A DNA stretch of 64,000 nucleotides from Haliclona indistincta. Lineage: Eukaryota; Porifera; Demospongiae; Haplosclerida; Chalinidae. Within the stretch, counting starts at the first letter, position 1, and the number at the start of each line of letters is the position of its first letter. The position numbers and the translations under genes were made by a program. The notes under the pieces were generated by a model. That model saw nothing but the letters and a program-made list of their open reading frames with translations, searched no databases and was not told the origin of the DNA. Below, piece by piece: positions 12,171 through 21,892 of the stretch. The stretch spans positions 3,697,781-3,761,780 of the forward strand of contig OZ024786.1 in assembly GCA_964017065.1 (NCBI GenBank). The letters are read 5' to 3'.

Positions 12171-12223
12171 CGTAAACATCATCGCATGGCGATCGTCACA
12201 TGTTGCGACCAATGGGGCCACCG
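12171..12223. repeat. Right terminal inverted repeat
   Basis: Bases 12182-12223 are the exact inverse of 9853-9894. The inner 11 bases match 9917-9927. TA follows at 12224-12225. Confidence 0.88.
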
Positions 12224-12282
12224 TATAATCCGCCCCTCCCTACAAGCACGTGTAGTATAGGAGAATCCAGAGCAGCGCTATC

Positions 12283-13380
12283 ATGGGAGACGAGAATCAA
12301 CCCTGGAATTACTCCTATTGGCCATCACATACTGGATTTTATCGACCGCCACTTTGTGATACTGATACTAGCTATCTGCACTTTGGATCGAGCCACGAAG
12401 AGCAAGATTATGGTGACGACTTGCTGCCACGTGACCAGACATACGATGATGAAGGCGAAGAGCTAGAAGTAAGATATTAATCTTTTGTGTCTAAAAAAGT
12501 ATTGATGTTTTGCTATTACATACAGCAGTACAACTACCGAGTCAAAATTATAAATACAGAAAAAAGGAGTGAGTTTGTTGTGAGAGAGATGCGTAGCCAT
12601 AGGAGAAGATTCGATTCGATTCTTGAAGTGAAGATGGCGATCAAGAGTGAATTTAAAGACAGTGTGCCAAGTGGTAATAACTTTCAAGTCGGCTACTTTC
12701 TTGGGAAAAGATCCTCCAAGTATTGGCTCATTTCACCAGATGACCTACCGTCAATGTACCAATCTCTAGGGAGCAAACATGACGTGATGTTATGGTGCGA
12801 TGGTGCAAAATCGCTTACTAATGAAGATGCTGATGTTGGAGGAAAGCGATCATCACCAAATAACCCACCACCAAGCAAGCGAAGGCTCATTGAAGACAAA
12901 GTGGACGAAACAGTTGCTGAGCTGAAACTAAGACACGAGAGTAAGTATACTTTGCCGCAGATGCGGCTGTGGGCGAGAATGATTGTTGCAAACCATCATG
13001 AAAGCCTAGATGATCCACCAGAGGTTCCAGCTATTACCGGAGTCGTGCCAAAAAGAAAGAAAAGAGAGTCAGTAGCGGAAGCTATTTCTACGTTAGCAGG
13101 AGCGATACGTGGTACACCACAAGACAATACACTACCAGGCACCAGCAATAGTTCACCACCAGCTGCAAGCACCAGCAATAGTACATCACCAGGCACCAGC
13201 AATAACTCAGACTCTAATTCAGCGGTAGAATACTCACCTCGAAAGAAATCAGAATTGAGGATGAAGTACTTACAGGAACTTCGAGAACTACAACAGCTAC
13301 TTGAGCAAAATGTGCTGACTCAAGAAGAGTTCGCAGAGCAGAAAGCGATTGTGCTTGCTGCTCTGCGTAAGCTAGCCTAG
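12283..13380 (+). CDS. Two-exon protein with SHOCT-like C-terminal segment, next to a transposase
   Basis: Exon 1 is 12283-12468 and starts at ATG (MGDENQPWNYSYW). A 57-bp GT-AG intron (12469-12525) follows, then exon 2 12526-13380, giving an uninterrupted 346-residue protein. The N-terminal part is acidic and aromatic. The middle contains an open KSEFKDSVPSGNNFQVGYF segment, then a basic stretch (PSKRRLIEDK), and a low-complexity GTSNSSPPAASTSNS linker. The last 45 residues are helical, with the pattern LRELQQLLEQNVLTQEEF.EQK, which resembles the SHOCT domain (L..L...G.LT..EF...K). It is tail-to-tail with the DDE_3 transposase only 62 bp away, so it may be an accessory ORF of the same element. 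No function was recognised beyond this; the SHOCT match is by pattern. Confidence 0.75.
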
Positions 13381-13442
13381 TCACTGACTCCTTAATTTTA
13401 TTGATTCAAACCTTGTGATGTTATTAAAATGAATGATGTAAT

Positions 13443-15093
13443 TTACATTGGATAGATTTCAGCATGCTCAATCCAACTAATACAATTTTCTGGAGTAATA
13501 CTGGTAAATGCAGCTAAAACAATCTCTTCTAAAGTCATCTCTTGCATTTCCTGTTCTGCTTCAAAGTGCTTGACTACTGCTTTGAGCTTTGAAAAGAGTT
13601 CTTCAATGGGGTTATAATCTGGTGAATACGGTGGCAAAAACAGAACTAAAGCACCAACAGACTCAATCATGCTCACAATACCATCCACGTGATGGATAGA
13701 TGCGTTATCCAACACTACAACGCTGTGTGGATTAACACCATTAACCCTTTAACCCCTATTGTCGCCTTTTGGCGACATACATACTTCAGACACCATAACT
13801 TTATGAAAAAGTGCTAAAATATCCCAAAATTGAGCCAAATTGAAGAATACAAATAACCGCAAAAAATTGACCGGTTTTCGGCGCGCCCCCTGCGCTAAAC
13901 GTATTGGCTTCGGCATTTCTATGGCTTCAGTGCAAATTTCACAACATTTTAAGAAAAACAAAATGGCTGCCAAGAAAATTCGGACATTTTATGGCTTCAG
14001 GTTGCTCGGAAACACATTTTCGTGCATTCTCTATGATCTGGACTACATTTTGCACTCACCAAAACCACTGCTAGTTGTGTGTACTTTTCAGTATCCAGCC
14101 CCAAAGCACTAACTTTGAGCAAAATTTGACGAGGTCTTTGCACTTTATCGGCTTCACTTTCGAAGTGGGAGGGGCATATCGACTGACTTGAGTGTGGGCA
14201 ATTGCGGCTACTCACTGGCGTAAAAGGACGCAAATTTGAGACCAGTAGCACAAAAGACACACGAGATATTCACAAGAGAAGTGGTCAGCATTTACGAGGT
14301 TAAAATTTCAGCAAGATAATTTAGTAATTAAAGGGTTAAAGGGCATCAGGTGGGGTAGAAGATTATTCTGTACGAAATCGTAGAAAATGTCTCCATCCAC
14401 TGTTCCCTGAATAACATGACAATCTAAGAGTCCAGAGGTACTCATGATTGCTATGCTCGAAAGGCGCTGACCTCTAACGAGTAATCTGTGAGCTACGGCA
14501 GGCATTCCTCTCCAGCTGTATGCATATCGCCTCAAAACATTTCTACGGTCAGTACCAGTCTCATCCAAAAAGATAAACATGTCAGCAGTGTAAATACTGA
14601 CCTCACTTGCAAACATGGCTCGTATACTGTCGTCTCTCTGAGTAGCTACGAAACGCATTCTTTGCCTTGAAAACCCACTCTTGTGCAAAAATTGACAGAT
14701 GGTAGACAGAGCCAAGTGTGTGCCAGTGGTATATTCAATCTCAGCTTGGATTTCGTGTAGCATTATGCCTGGTCGCTCTAAGACCGTCTGAAGAATTATG
14801 AGCTGAATAGTGTCGTTCAACTCACGCGGAAGATTAGAGGCATCATATTTTTTCTTTGTAACGTGGTTGGTACTACGAAACAGTTGTAATGTTCTTTTCA
14901 CCGTGGATGAGTCAACGTTCAAGTTGGCTGCGATGGCATCGTACGTGAAGTTGAGGGCTTCGTGTTGGTAGACCATACGCCACCTGAGATCCTCAGAATA
15001 AGCGCTACAACGCCTTGGCTCGCAACTTGTGCGAGTAGCCATGAGCTCATGAGACAGAGAGGCGGAGTCAACTTGTCGTACACGTACGTGCAC
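13443..15093 (-). pseudogene. DDE_3 (IS630/Tc1-like) transposase split by a piggyBac-type MITE
   Basis: Upstream part 15093-14336: a helix-turn-helix region (SAYSEDLRWRMVYQHEALN, then DAIAANLNVDSSTVKR), a winged-helix-like stretch, then the first catalytic Asp in FIFLDETGTDRR. Downstream part 13740-13443: the second Asp in [11 protein letters not shown] and the Glu in [16 protein letters not shown]. The likely start is the second Met (MATRTSCEP, about residue 18). The coding frame is otherwise open. It is broken only by the 591-bp insertion at 13745-14335 plus one duplicated TTAA, and removing these restores a single frame at the junction PFN/GVN. Family knowledge: DDE_3 enzymes move DNA transposons by cut-and-paste. 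Inverted repeats of this element itself were not found by eye. Confidence 0.85.
13745..14335. mobile_element. Non-autonomous piggyBac-type element (MITE) with TTAA duplication
   Basis: TTAA stands on both sides (13741-13744 and 14336-14339). One end begins CCCTTTAACCCC and the other, in inverse, CCCTTTAATTAC, which are piggyBac-like termini. The target was CCCTTTAATGG inside the transposase gene. Length is 591 bp. The only open frame (13840-14112) has no recognised domain, so movement would have to be supplied in trans. Confidence 0.85.
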
Positions 15094-15099
15094 ATAACT

Positions 15100-15640
15100 T
15101 GTATACGCGTACGCAAAACTGCTACGTTCAAATGCTCTCTTTCGTTAATTTGCAGTTAAAGTGCAAATTGACTATTACAAGGGTTTCTCAGGCAAGAAGA
15201 CATGAAACCGCTGTACCATACATACAAATGATAAGCACGCAAGCAAGCATAATAATCATTACAGTCCGTAACGTTCTTTTTTTTTGTGGTTGTGATAGTA
15301 AGGTGGTTGTATGTGATGCTAGTTTACTTCCGCGTATGGTAAAACTACCCATCACAATGAGTAAATACACTGGAAGCATGTGCAAGGACCAAGAGCTGTT
15401 TTAGATCACCACGGGCTAGCTACATAGCTATGAGAAGGTGTCGTGAGTTAAGAATACGCTGGTGCAATGTGCATAATCACAAAAATTTTACAACTATAAG
15501 GTTAATTACAAGCTAATAACCTAGCACAATGCAGCCTTAAAACAGCTCTTCTATTGCATTATAGTAATGTCATTGAGACGGGCAGCTTTTTGCCACACAA
15601 CATGCGACGCCATAATTATGAATTTGTAATTTTAACCCCA
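15100..15640. other. Gene-free spacer between the DDE_3 locus and the retrotransposon
   Basis: No convincing coding pattern or repeat was seen. Short open frames at 15099-15404 are not supported by any motif. Confidence 0.4.
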
Positions 15641-15644
15641 TTAT

Positions 15645-15789
15645 ATGTAGTTCAATGGAGCCATCAGTTGAACGTAGTTAATTACTCGACGCTACTTATA
15701 ACTAGGTAGACCACGTGTCAAGCCTAGGCGCATGCGTCCAGTCAGAGCACGTTGTATCAGCAGCTGGCAGAACAGTGAACCGAGCTTTC
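15645..15789 (+). repeat. Split direct repeat A1
   Basis: Begins ATGTAGTTCAATGGAGCC, identical over 145 bases to A2 at 20639-20783. It lies just 5' of the gag start and probably holds the element promoter (inference). Confidence 0.92.
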
Positions 15790-15825
15790 AACCGAGCTTT
15801 CAACAGTGAACCTGACAACGCTGAT

Positions 15826-16088
15826 CATGGCAAAAAACAGCTCCGGGAAAGAGAAAGCCGGAAGCTCGAAGGGTGGCAACGGCTCGGCTGACGTGGACGG
15901 TACAGGCGGTCCGCTAGAAGTCGGCCTGTCGCCGACAGCTCTGGAAGCTATCGCAGAGTTAGTGGCAAAGAAGCTCCAGGCCGCGGCAAGTAACCCCCTT
16001 AGGAAGCAAGCGACGACGGATACAGACACCCCTGACGATGCTGGTAAGGATAACCACGCTCGAGCTCACACCTCTCAGTCACGCTCAT

Positions 16089-16119
<31 letters not shown>

Positions 16120-17416
16120 CTCACATACACAAACTCACTACTAATACTCACACACCACGCAGATTGTCCTGTGTGCAGGGCCTAGAGCCAACCGGGCTGG
16201 CATCGGGGCTGCTATTGGCAGCGTAAAAACTAAGGGCACGAATCGCGTGCAAATTCGTCTGTCAGGTCCATAGGCGACAACTGACGGTGGAGTGAATTGT
16301 ACCAAGAGGGTATCAAATTTAGAGTATTGCAACATAGCCCTTATTGTAAGGTTTTCGCCAACCGAATGGCACATGACCTGAGGCAGACCGGGTTAGGTCA
16401 ATTGTTATCCAGAGTTGAGCTGAACAACCGAAAGTTGCCGGTCTTTCAAAGTTTTCAAACTCAGTCCGATCGGGGCCTTTTTCAATTGGGAAAGTAGGCT
16501 AGCGGACAGTAATAAAGTGTTTGTATTGTATCCCAAGGTGATAGCACCAAGTTTACTGTTTTCTTTCTACCGCCTCGCAGAGAAAGATTCAGAAACGGTT
16601 CCAATCGGAGTCATTCCGGGCTCAAAGAAGAAAGACAGTGCGCCAGTGACTCTATCGGACCGGCTGGCGGATGAGGGGCTGGTCCCTTCGGGCTCCAAAG
16701 AGAAATCAGCTGACGAGCTAACCTTCATCAATGAGGGTTTCCCTCCCATCGCCACAAAGATCGTGAGGAAAATCGAGAAAGGAGAATATGTCGACTTCGT
16801 TGACCTGCTGCCCAAAAAGCCAGGCACAGAGGAACCTTCCTACGCAGAACTGGCAAAGGAAGGTATCATCGTGGTTACAGAATCACGCCACATCAAGGGG
16901 CAAAGGAAAGGGATTCCAGACATTGGCTCCTGGATGGAAGCCTTCTTACTGTACGCAACAGTGCGCAACAGAAAGCACCCGGAACATACAAACGATTTGC
17001 TGGCTTATGGCGCCCTCATCGTCAAAGGGGCTAGAGAGTACAAAGGCTTGGGCTGGCTGGCTTACGATTTCCAGTTCCGCAGATTGGCTGCCGCAAGAGG
17101 GAACCTGGGAAACTGGGGAGTTAAAGACGTCTCCCTCTGGAGCGATACCGTATGCCGGCAGAGCGCAGGCGAGCAGCCTAGGTCTCCATCAATGAGTAGT
17201 GACACGAATGATAAAGGAAAACGGAAAGCAGTGTCTCCCGCCATTGGTCCAACTAAGAAGCTGAAAGCTGGAAGAGAAAAGCAGTGGAAAGGAGCGGTGT
17301 GTTATCCCTTTAGTTACTCGGGAAAGTGCACAAGGGAGAATTGTGAATTTCTTCACGTTTGCTACGACTGCGGAGGCCCCCATACACAGACCTCCTGCCC
17401 TAAGAAGGACAAGTAG
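15826..17416 (+). CDS. Gag-like protein of the Ngaro/PAT-type element, with one intron
   Basis: Exon 1 runs from ATG 15826 (MAKNSSGKEKAG) to 16043. A GT-AG intron 16044-16580 contains a CA microsatellite (about 16088-16112). Exon 2 is 16581-17416. The joined frame continues without a break. The centre, from IGSWMEAFLLYATV through YDFQFRRLAA, is shared with the gag of the second element (57098-58534). The C-terminus has a CCCH finger (C-x8-C-x4-C-x3-H) followed by a zinc knuckle (CYDCGGPHTQTSC). Its inferred job is packaging element RNA. RT begins about 160 bp downstream in another reading unit, so RT expression needs re-initiation or splicing. Confidence 0.82.
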
Positions 17417-17577
17417 TACTTGCGTTATCTCCATCCCACTAGGGATGTGACTCAGTCCCGCAAGGAAACTATTATACACAACAACATGTATCACTTGCAA
17501 TGAACAACCATGTCTCACTTGCAGTTGTTGTTTTGTTTAAGTACTACGTATAATTGTATGGTGAAGGGCTATAATGG

Positions 17578-19401
17578 GTGACAATAGGTCATTGTTTTAT
17601 TGTTGTTATTGCAGAGTCGGAGGACGAAGAGCCCAGCAGAGTAAAGGGCCACTGGGAAGGCAATGTCGTCGAGGGAAAATATGTGTACCTAGATGACTTG
17701 AAGATCATGGACGAGAAAGTGGGGACAGCTCCCATTCCAGCTGTACTAGAGGGAATTCATTCCCCTTTGACTGACAAGCTGCACGAATGGAATGTCCTCC
17801 TGCAGCCACATCCGGACAGAGAGCTGTGCAACTTCATACTAAACGGCTTAGAGAAAGGTTTTCGTATAGGCTTCAACCACAGTCATCGTCGTAGGTCATC
17901 GTCACACAATCTACTATCATGCCTAGAACATCCGGACGTAGTCCAGGAGTACATCGACAAGGAGTGCGCTCGGGGAAGAGTATTGGGCCCTTTTCCTCGG
18001 TCATCAATGCCACACCTCCATGTCAGCCCATTCGGGGTCATACCAAAAAAGTCCTCGGGGTCATGGCGCCTGATAGTGGACCTCTCGGCCCCTCATGGAG
18101 CTAGCATTAACGAGGGCATTGCGTCGGAACTAGCTTCATTGTCCTACGTATCGATAGACATGATAGCTGAACGAGTAAAAACGCTAGGAAATGGTACATT
18201 CATGGCGAAAATCGATGTAAAGAGCGCATTTAGGAACGTACCGGTTCATCCAGCCGACCGAATCCTCCTTGGAATGGAGTGGAATGGCAGCAAGTTTGTC
18301 GACTCTGTCCTACCATTCGGCCTGAGAACAGCCCCAAAGCTCTTTAACGTCATTGCCGACGCCATCCAGTACATTGCACTCACACAAGGAGTTCAGAATA
18401 TTGCTCACTACCTGGATGACTTCATAGTGATGGCTTCATCAACAGCACGGTGCGAGGCTGATTTGCTGACCTTGGAGTCGGTTTGCCACCGACTAGGCGT
18501 GCCTCTGGCAGAAGAAAAAAGAGAAGGCCCGGAAACTCGATTGGAGATCCTCGGTATCACGATAGACTCGCAAACAATGCAGCTCGTGCTTCCGAATCGG
18601 AAGATTGAAGAGCTCAGGATCACGCTTCGGACATGGCAAGGAAGGAAAGTCGCGTCAAAGCGGGAAGTGCAGTCCTTGGCTGGCAAGCTGCAGCATGCAG
18701 CCAAGGTGGTGAGACCAGGACGGTGTTTCGTGCGGTACCTGTACGGGCTCACAGCGCGGCCCGGAGGCCCGGACCATCCAGTGAGGCTCAACCTAAAAGC
18801 TCGAGGGGACATACAGTGGTGGCTCTCTTTCATGGATTCATGGAATGGTATTTCCCTCTTTTGGAAGTCTAGGAGGGACCAACCTGACGTTAAGGTGTGG
18901 TCTGACGCCTCTGGCTCATGGGGGTGTGGTGCTCTAGCCATTAACAGCTGGCTCATCCTCCCATGGTCAATGTCACTGAGTACCCAGTCGATAGCCCACA
19001 AAGAACTCATTCCGATCGTAATCGCGAGCTTTATCTGGGGAAGGCAGTGGGAAGGAAAGATGGTGCAGTTTAACAGCGACAACATGTCAGTAGTCATGAT
19101 ACTATCTAAACTGTACACCAGGGATGATGCTCTCATGGGTTACTTGAGGTGCGTGGTTTTTTGTGCGGCCAAGTATAATTTTTGGTTTTGTGCGAAACAC
19201 ACCCCCGGCAAGGACAACAAACTAGCTGATGCAATTTCGAGGAATCAAATTAACCTGTTTTTGTCGCAGGCCCCCAAGACAATGGCAAGAATCCCGGACA
19301 TAATTCCGCAAGAGGTCGTCCAACTGCTACATCTGAGAGAGGCAAACTGGCTCTGCCCGATTTGGAGGGAGCTGTTCAACATTATTACTCGGAGAGTCTA
19401 G
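17578..19401 (+). CDS. Reverse transcriptase / RNase H of the Ngaro/PAT-type element
   Basis: 607-residue open frame. RT motifs in order: GVIPKKSSGSWRLIVDLS (about residues 155-172), AKIDVKSAFRNVPV, VLPFGLRTAPKLF, and the catalytic YLDDF at residues 278-282. The RNase H part has the acidic set SDASGSWGCG, HKELIPI, NSDNMSV and KLADAISR. There is no integrase, as usual for tyrosine-recombinase elements. The true N-terminus is uncertain: the ATG at 17578 lies before TTATTGCAG, a possible splice acceptor, so the protein may begin at SEDEEPSR after splicing. The 3' end overlaps the recombinase ORF by 40 bases in a different frame. Confidence 0.93.
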   Translation: MTIGHCFIVVIAESEDEEPSRVKGHWEGNVVEGKYVYLDDLKIMDEKVGTAPIPAVLEGIHSPLTDKLHEWNVLLQPHPDRELCNFILNGLEKGFRIGFNHSHRRRSSSHNLLSCLEHPDVVQEYIDKECARGRVLGPFPRSSMPHLHVSPFGVIPKKSSGSWRLIVDLSAPHGASINEGIASELASLSYVSIDMIAERVKTLGNGTFMAKIDVKSAFRNVPVHPADRILLGMEWNGSKFVDSVLPFGLRTAPKLFNVIADAIQYIALTQGVQNIAHYLDDFIVMASSTARCEADLLTLESVCHRLGVPLAEEKREGPETRLEILGITIDSQTMQLVLPNRKIEELRITLRTWQGRKVASKREVQSLAGKLQHAAKVVRPGRCFVRYLYGLTARPGGPDHPVRLNLKARGDIQWWLSFMDSWNGISLFWKSRRDQPDVKVWSDASGSWGCGALAINSWLILPWSMSLSTQSIAHKELIPIVIASFIWGRQWEGKMVQFNSDNMSVVMILSKLYTRDDALMGYLRCVVFCAAKYNFWFCAKHTPGKDNKLADAISRNQINLFLSQAPKTMARIPDIIPQEVVQLLHLREANWLCPIWRELFNIITRRV

Positions 19402-20348
19402 CTCCTTCTACAAAGAAGGTCTACAACTCGGGGCAAAAGAGGTTCCTCGAATTTTGCTCACTGTACAAAATTGTTGACGTATTGCCTGTTACTCAGGAAT
19501 TGCTGTGTTATTTTGCTGCCTACTTAGGGAGAAAGGGGTTGGGTCACAGCACCGTGAAATCGTACCTAGCATCAGTCAGAAGCCTGCAAATAGATTACGG
19601 CTTGGGCAATCCATTCGATACAAGCATGCCGAGGCTAGACCGAATCCTCAAGGGCATCAAGGTTGACCAGGGTAAGCAGGGGCGGGCTACGAAGAGGAAG
19701 CTTCCCATTACCCCGAGGATACTTCGGCGGTTTCGCGCTCAGTGGTCTCGCGTGGGAAAGGACTACGAGGAGACGCTGCTCTGGGCAACGGCTACTGTCT
19801 GCTTCTTTGGCTTCATGCGGGCAGGCGAGTTGATGATGGATAAGAAAACGGGCTTTGACCCTACCCAGCATTTAGCTCTAGCTGACATAGCTACCGACGA
19901 CCTCAGCCAGCCCACTATGGTGCAAATCACGATCAAGCAATCTAAGACCGACCCCTTTCGCCGGGGGGTGGACATCGTGCTGGGAGCAACCGGCAACGAT
20001 CTGTGCCCGGTAAAGGCCTCATTCGACTACTTGAAAATGAGGGGCGGGGCTCCCGGCCCGCTACTGATCCAAGAAGATGGGTCGCCATTAACTCGCCCCC
20101 ATTTTGTAGCTCGAGTTCGCCAGGCCCTGATTGCACTCGGGTTCACAAACGCTTCCCAATACTCGGGCCATAGCTTTCGAGCTGGAGCAGCGACCACTGC
20201 GGCGGCCATGAACCTTGAAGACAGCATCATAAAGACTTTGGGAAGATGGGAGAGTGCAGCCTACCTGTTATATGTGCGTATACCTCGAGAGGAGTTAAAG
20301 GGGATCTCAAGCGTCTTATCAAAGTTCGGAACCGCGAGAGGAGAGTAG
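19362..20348 (+). CDS. Tyrosine recombinase of the Ngaro/PAT-type element
   Basis: 328 residues. The N-terminal SAM-like core-binding helices contain YNSGQKRFLEFC and STVKSYLASVRS. The catalytic half has Arg in FGFMRAGELM (near residue 153), HSFRAGAAT (near 270-278), LGRW, and the Tyr in the following AAYLLYVR segment. This is the R-H-R-W-Y set of phage-type integrases used by DIRS-order retrotransposons for strand exchange of circular DNA. It starts inside the RT/RNase H gene in a shifted frame, which suggests translational coupling. Confidence 0.92.
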   Translation: MEGAVQHYYSESLAPSTKKVYNSGQKRFLEFCSLYKIVDVLPVTQELLCYFAAYLGRKGLGHSTVKSYLASVRSLQIDYGLGNPFDTSMPRLDRILKGIKVDQGKQGRATKRKLPITPRILRRFRAQWSRVGKDYEETLLWATATVCFFGFMRAGELMMDKKTGFDPTQHLALADIATDDLSQPTMVQITIKQSKTDPFRRGVDIVLGATGNDLCPVKASFDYLKMRGGAPGPLLIQEDGSPLTRPHFVARVRQALIALGFTNASQYSGHSFRAGAATTAAAMNLEDSIIKTLGRWESAAYLLYVRIPREELKGISSVLSKFGTARGE

Positions 20349-20392
20349 GAAGTGGAGGACAGTGCATGCGGGAAAGAACAGAGCAAGCTCAA

Positions 20393-20638
20393 GGGAGTTG
20401 ATAGGGCTAATGAATTATGCATGAGAGTGATTTATTATGAATTATAATCTATTATCAGTAAATAATTGTGCCTCAGTTAACACCACCTATACTGTCACAG
20501 GGATGGTTGTGCTGTTAGCCTGGTACATACACATTAGCCCATAGGTAAGCCCCGCCTATAATTATAGGGGCGTGGTTTACCCTTAACGATATTCATAATC
20601 CCGATGTCTGTCCATAACCTAAAGGAGATAGTAATTAA
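20393..20638 (+). repeat. Split direct repeat B1
   Basis: 246 bases, abutting A2. It carries an internal short inverted repeat (AAGCCCCGCCTATAATTATA and GGGGCGTGGTTTACC). One base difference from B2 was noticed (GTAAATAATTG versus GTAAACAATTG). Confidence 0.92.
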
Positions 20639-20783
20639 ATGTAGTTCAATGGAGCCATCAGTTGAACGTAGTTAATTACTCGACGCTACTTATAACTAGG
20701 TAGACCACGTGTCAAGCCTAGGCGCATGCGTCCAGTCAGAGCACGTTGTATCAGCAGCTGGCAGAACAGTGAACCGAGCTTTC
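20639..20783 (+). repeat. Split direct repeat A2
   Basis: 145 bases, same as A1. It begins at the B1/A2 junction, the position where recombination of the circular intermediate is expected. Confidence 0.92.
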
Positions 20784-20858
20784 CACCCACCCACCCAGCT
20801 ATAGTATGTCCTCCGTCGACCTGTGCATGCACTTGCAGCTTTGGCCGACGTGAAATCG

Positions 20859-21104
20859 GGGAGTTGATAGGGCTAATGAATTATGCATGAGAGTGATTTA
20901 TTATGAATTATAATCTATTATCAGTAAACAATTGTGCCTCAGTTAACACCACCTATACTGTCACAGGGATGGTTGTGCTGTTAGCCTGGTACATACACAT
21001 TAGCCCATAGGTAAGCCCCGCCTATAATTATAGGGGCGTGGTTTACCCTTAACGATATTCATAATCCCGATGTCTGTCCATAACCTAAAGGAGATAGTAA
21101 TTAA
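20859..21104 (+). repeat. Split direct repeat B2
   Basis: 246 bases, same as B1, closing the element. The spacer 20784-20858 between A2 and B2 starts with a short CCCA repeat. Confidence 0.92.
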
Positions 21105-21892
21105 TTGTTATAATAATAATGCTATAATTTTAATGAAAATAATGTTATAATATTATTATAACGTGGGACCATTTACAGAATGACGTACGCAGAGAAGGTC
21201 ATGTCTCAGGCAATGTTGTCATCTAAAAAGAAGTTAGAGGTTTTCTGAAGAACGAAAACAGCAGTGATCCAAGTAGGTGCTAATACTTACGCAATTAAGG
21301 TCATTGTGACAGTTCCCATAATTATGTTGTAACTGTTTCTAGCTCATCAGGGAGTTCTCACGAGTGATTGGCAACTGCAATGTGAGAAAAGATGCTCGTG
21401 ATCAGTGGGTATTGTTAGCAGAGAAGAATATGTCTCTGGCAATGTTGTCATCTAAGAAGGTCTGAGGTTTTCTGAAGAATCTAAACAGTAGTGATCCATG
21501 TATGCGCTAATTCTAATTATTACCAATGAATACACAGATGTCATCAATGCCGTTCCTGCACTACAACTGATGCTACCTGACCATCGGATAACCAAACACA
21601 ATAGTGGCCTAGCAGACATCCTCATCTGCTTTGTATCAGTAAGCATATTTTGGTTTTCTGTTTCGGTTTCATCCCTCTTTAGGAATGTGCCCATAGTGTG
21701 CAGAAACTGTCATCAAACAAAGTACTATCCGACATTAGAGTTTTTCTTAGCAATGAACAGCGTGCAAGAATACTATCATACATCTACTATATGCCTAGAT
21801 TTATTACCGAGACAGGATAGGAAGCTCGCGAATTAGCACCAGCTCGCACGATCACTCGGCGTTGTTCTGTGCGTTATTTGGTGTTCATTAAT

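Larger units (their letters stand above)
9853..12223 (-). mobile_element. Complete TIR transposon with integrase-core transposase and TA duplication
   Basis: The first 42 bases (CGGTGGCCCCATTGGTC and onward) are the exact reverse complement of bases 12182-12223. TA lies immediately outside both ends (9851-9852 and 12224-12225), as expected for a TA target duplication. Length is 2371 bp. The single recognisable gene inside is a minus-strand, intron-containing transposase of the integrase-core type found in many animal genomes (see 10306-12000). Internally the inverted similarity continues past a 22-base insertion in the left arm. The stretch 9928-10300 has no gene. Assignment to a named superfamily is left open. 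Confidence 0.85.
15645..21104 (+). mobile_element. Tyrosine-recombinase retrotransposon with split direct repeats (Ngaro/PAT type)
   Basis: The order is A1 (15645-15789), gag, RT/RNase H, tyrosine recombinase, B1 (20393-20638), A2 (20639-20783), a 75-bp spacer, B2 (20859-21104). A1 matches A2 over 145 bases, and B1 matches B2 over 246 bases with one difference noticed. This A1-ORFs-B1A2-B2 arrangement is the split-direct-repeat structure of Ngaro and PAT elements in the DIRS order, which replicate through a circular intermediate joined by a tyrosine recombinase. Gene order gag-RT-RH-YR and the absence of an integrase agree. Near-identical repeats and long open frames point to a recent insertion. 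Confidence 0.92.

Noticed and set aside
13840..14112. 90-residue open frame within the piggyBac-type MITE
   Set aside because: No recognised domain; MITEs are non-autonomous and the frame is short.
12226..15200. Terminal inverted repeats for the DDE_3 plus SHOCT-like two-gene unit
   Set aside because: Searched by eye around 12226-12282 and 15094-15200; only weak GTACACGT-type similarity, not enough to claim ends.
18408..19136. 242-residue minus-strand frame inside the first RT gene
   Set aside because: Shadow of the RT/RNase H coding strand; no motif.
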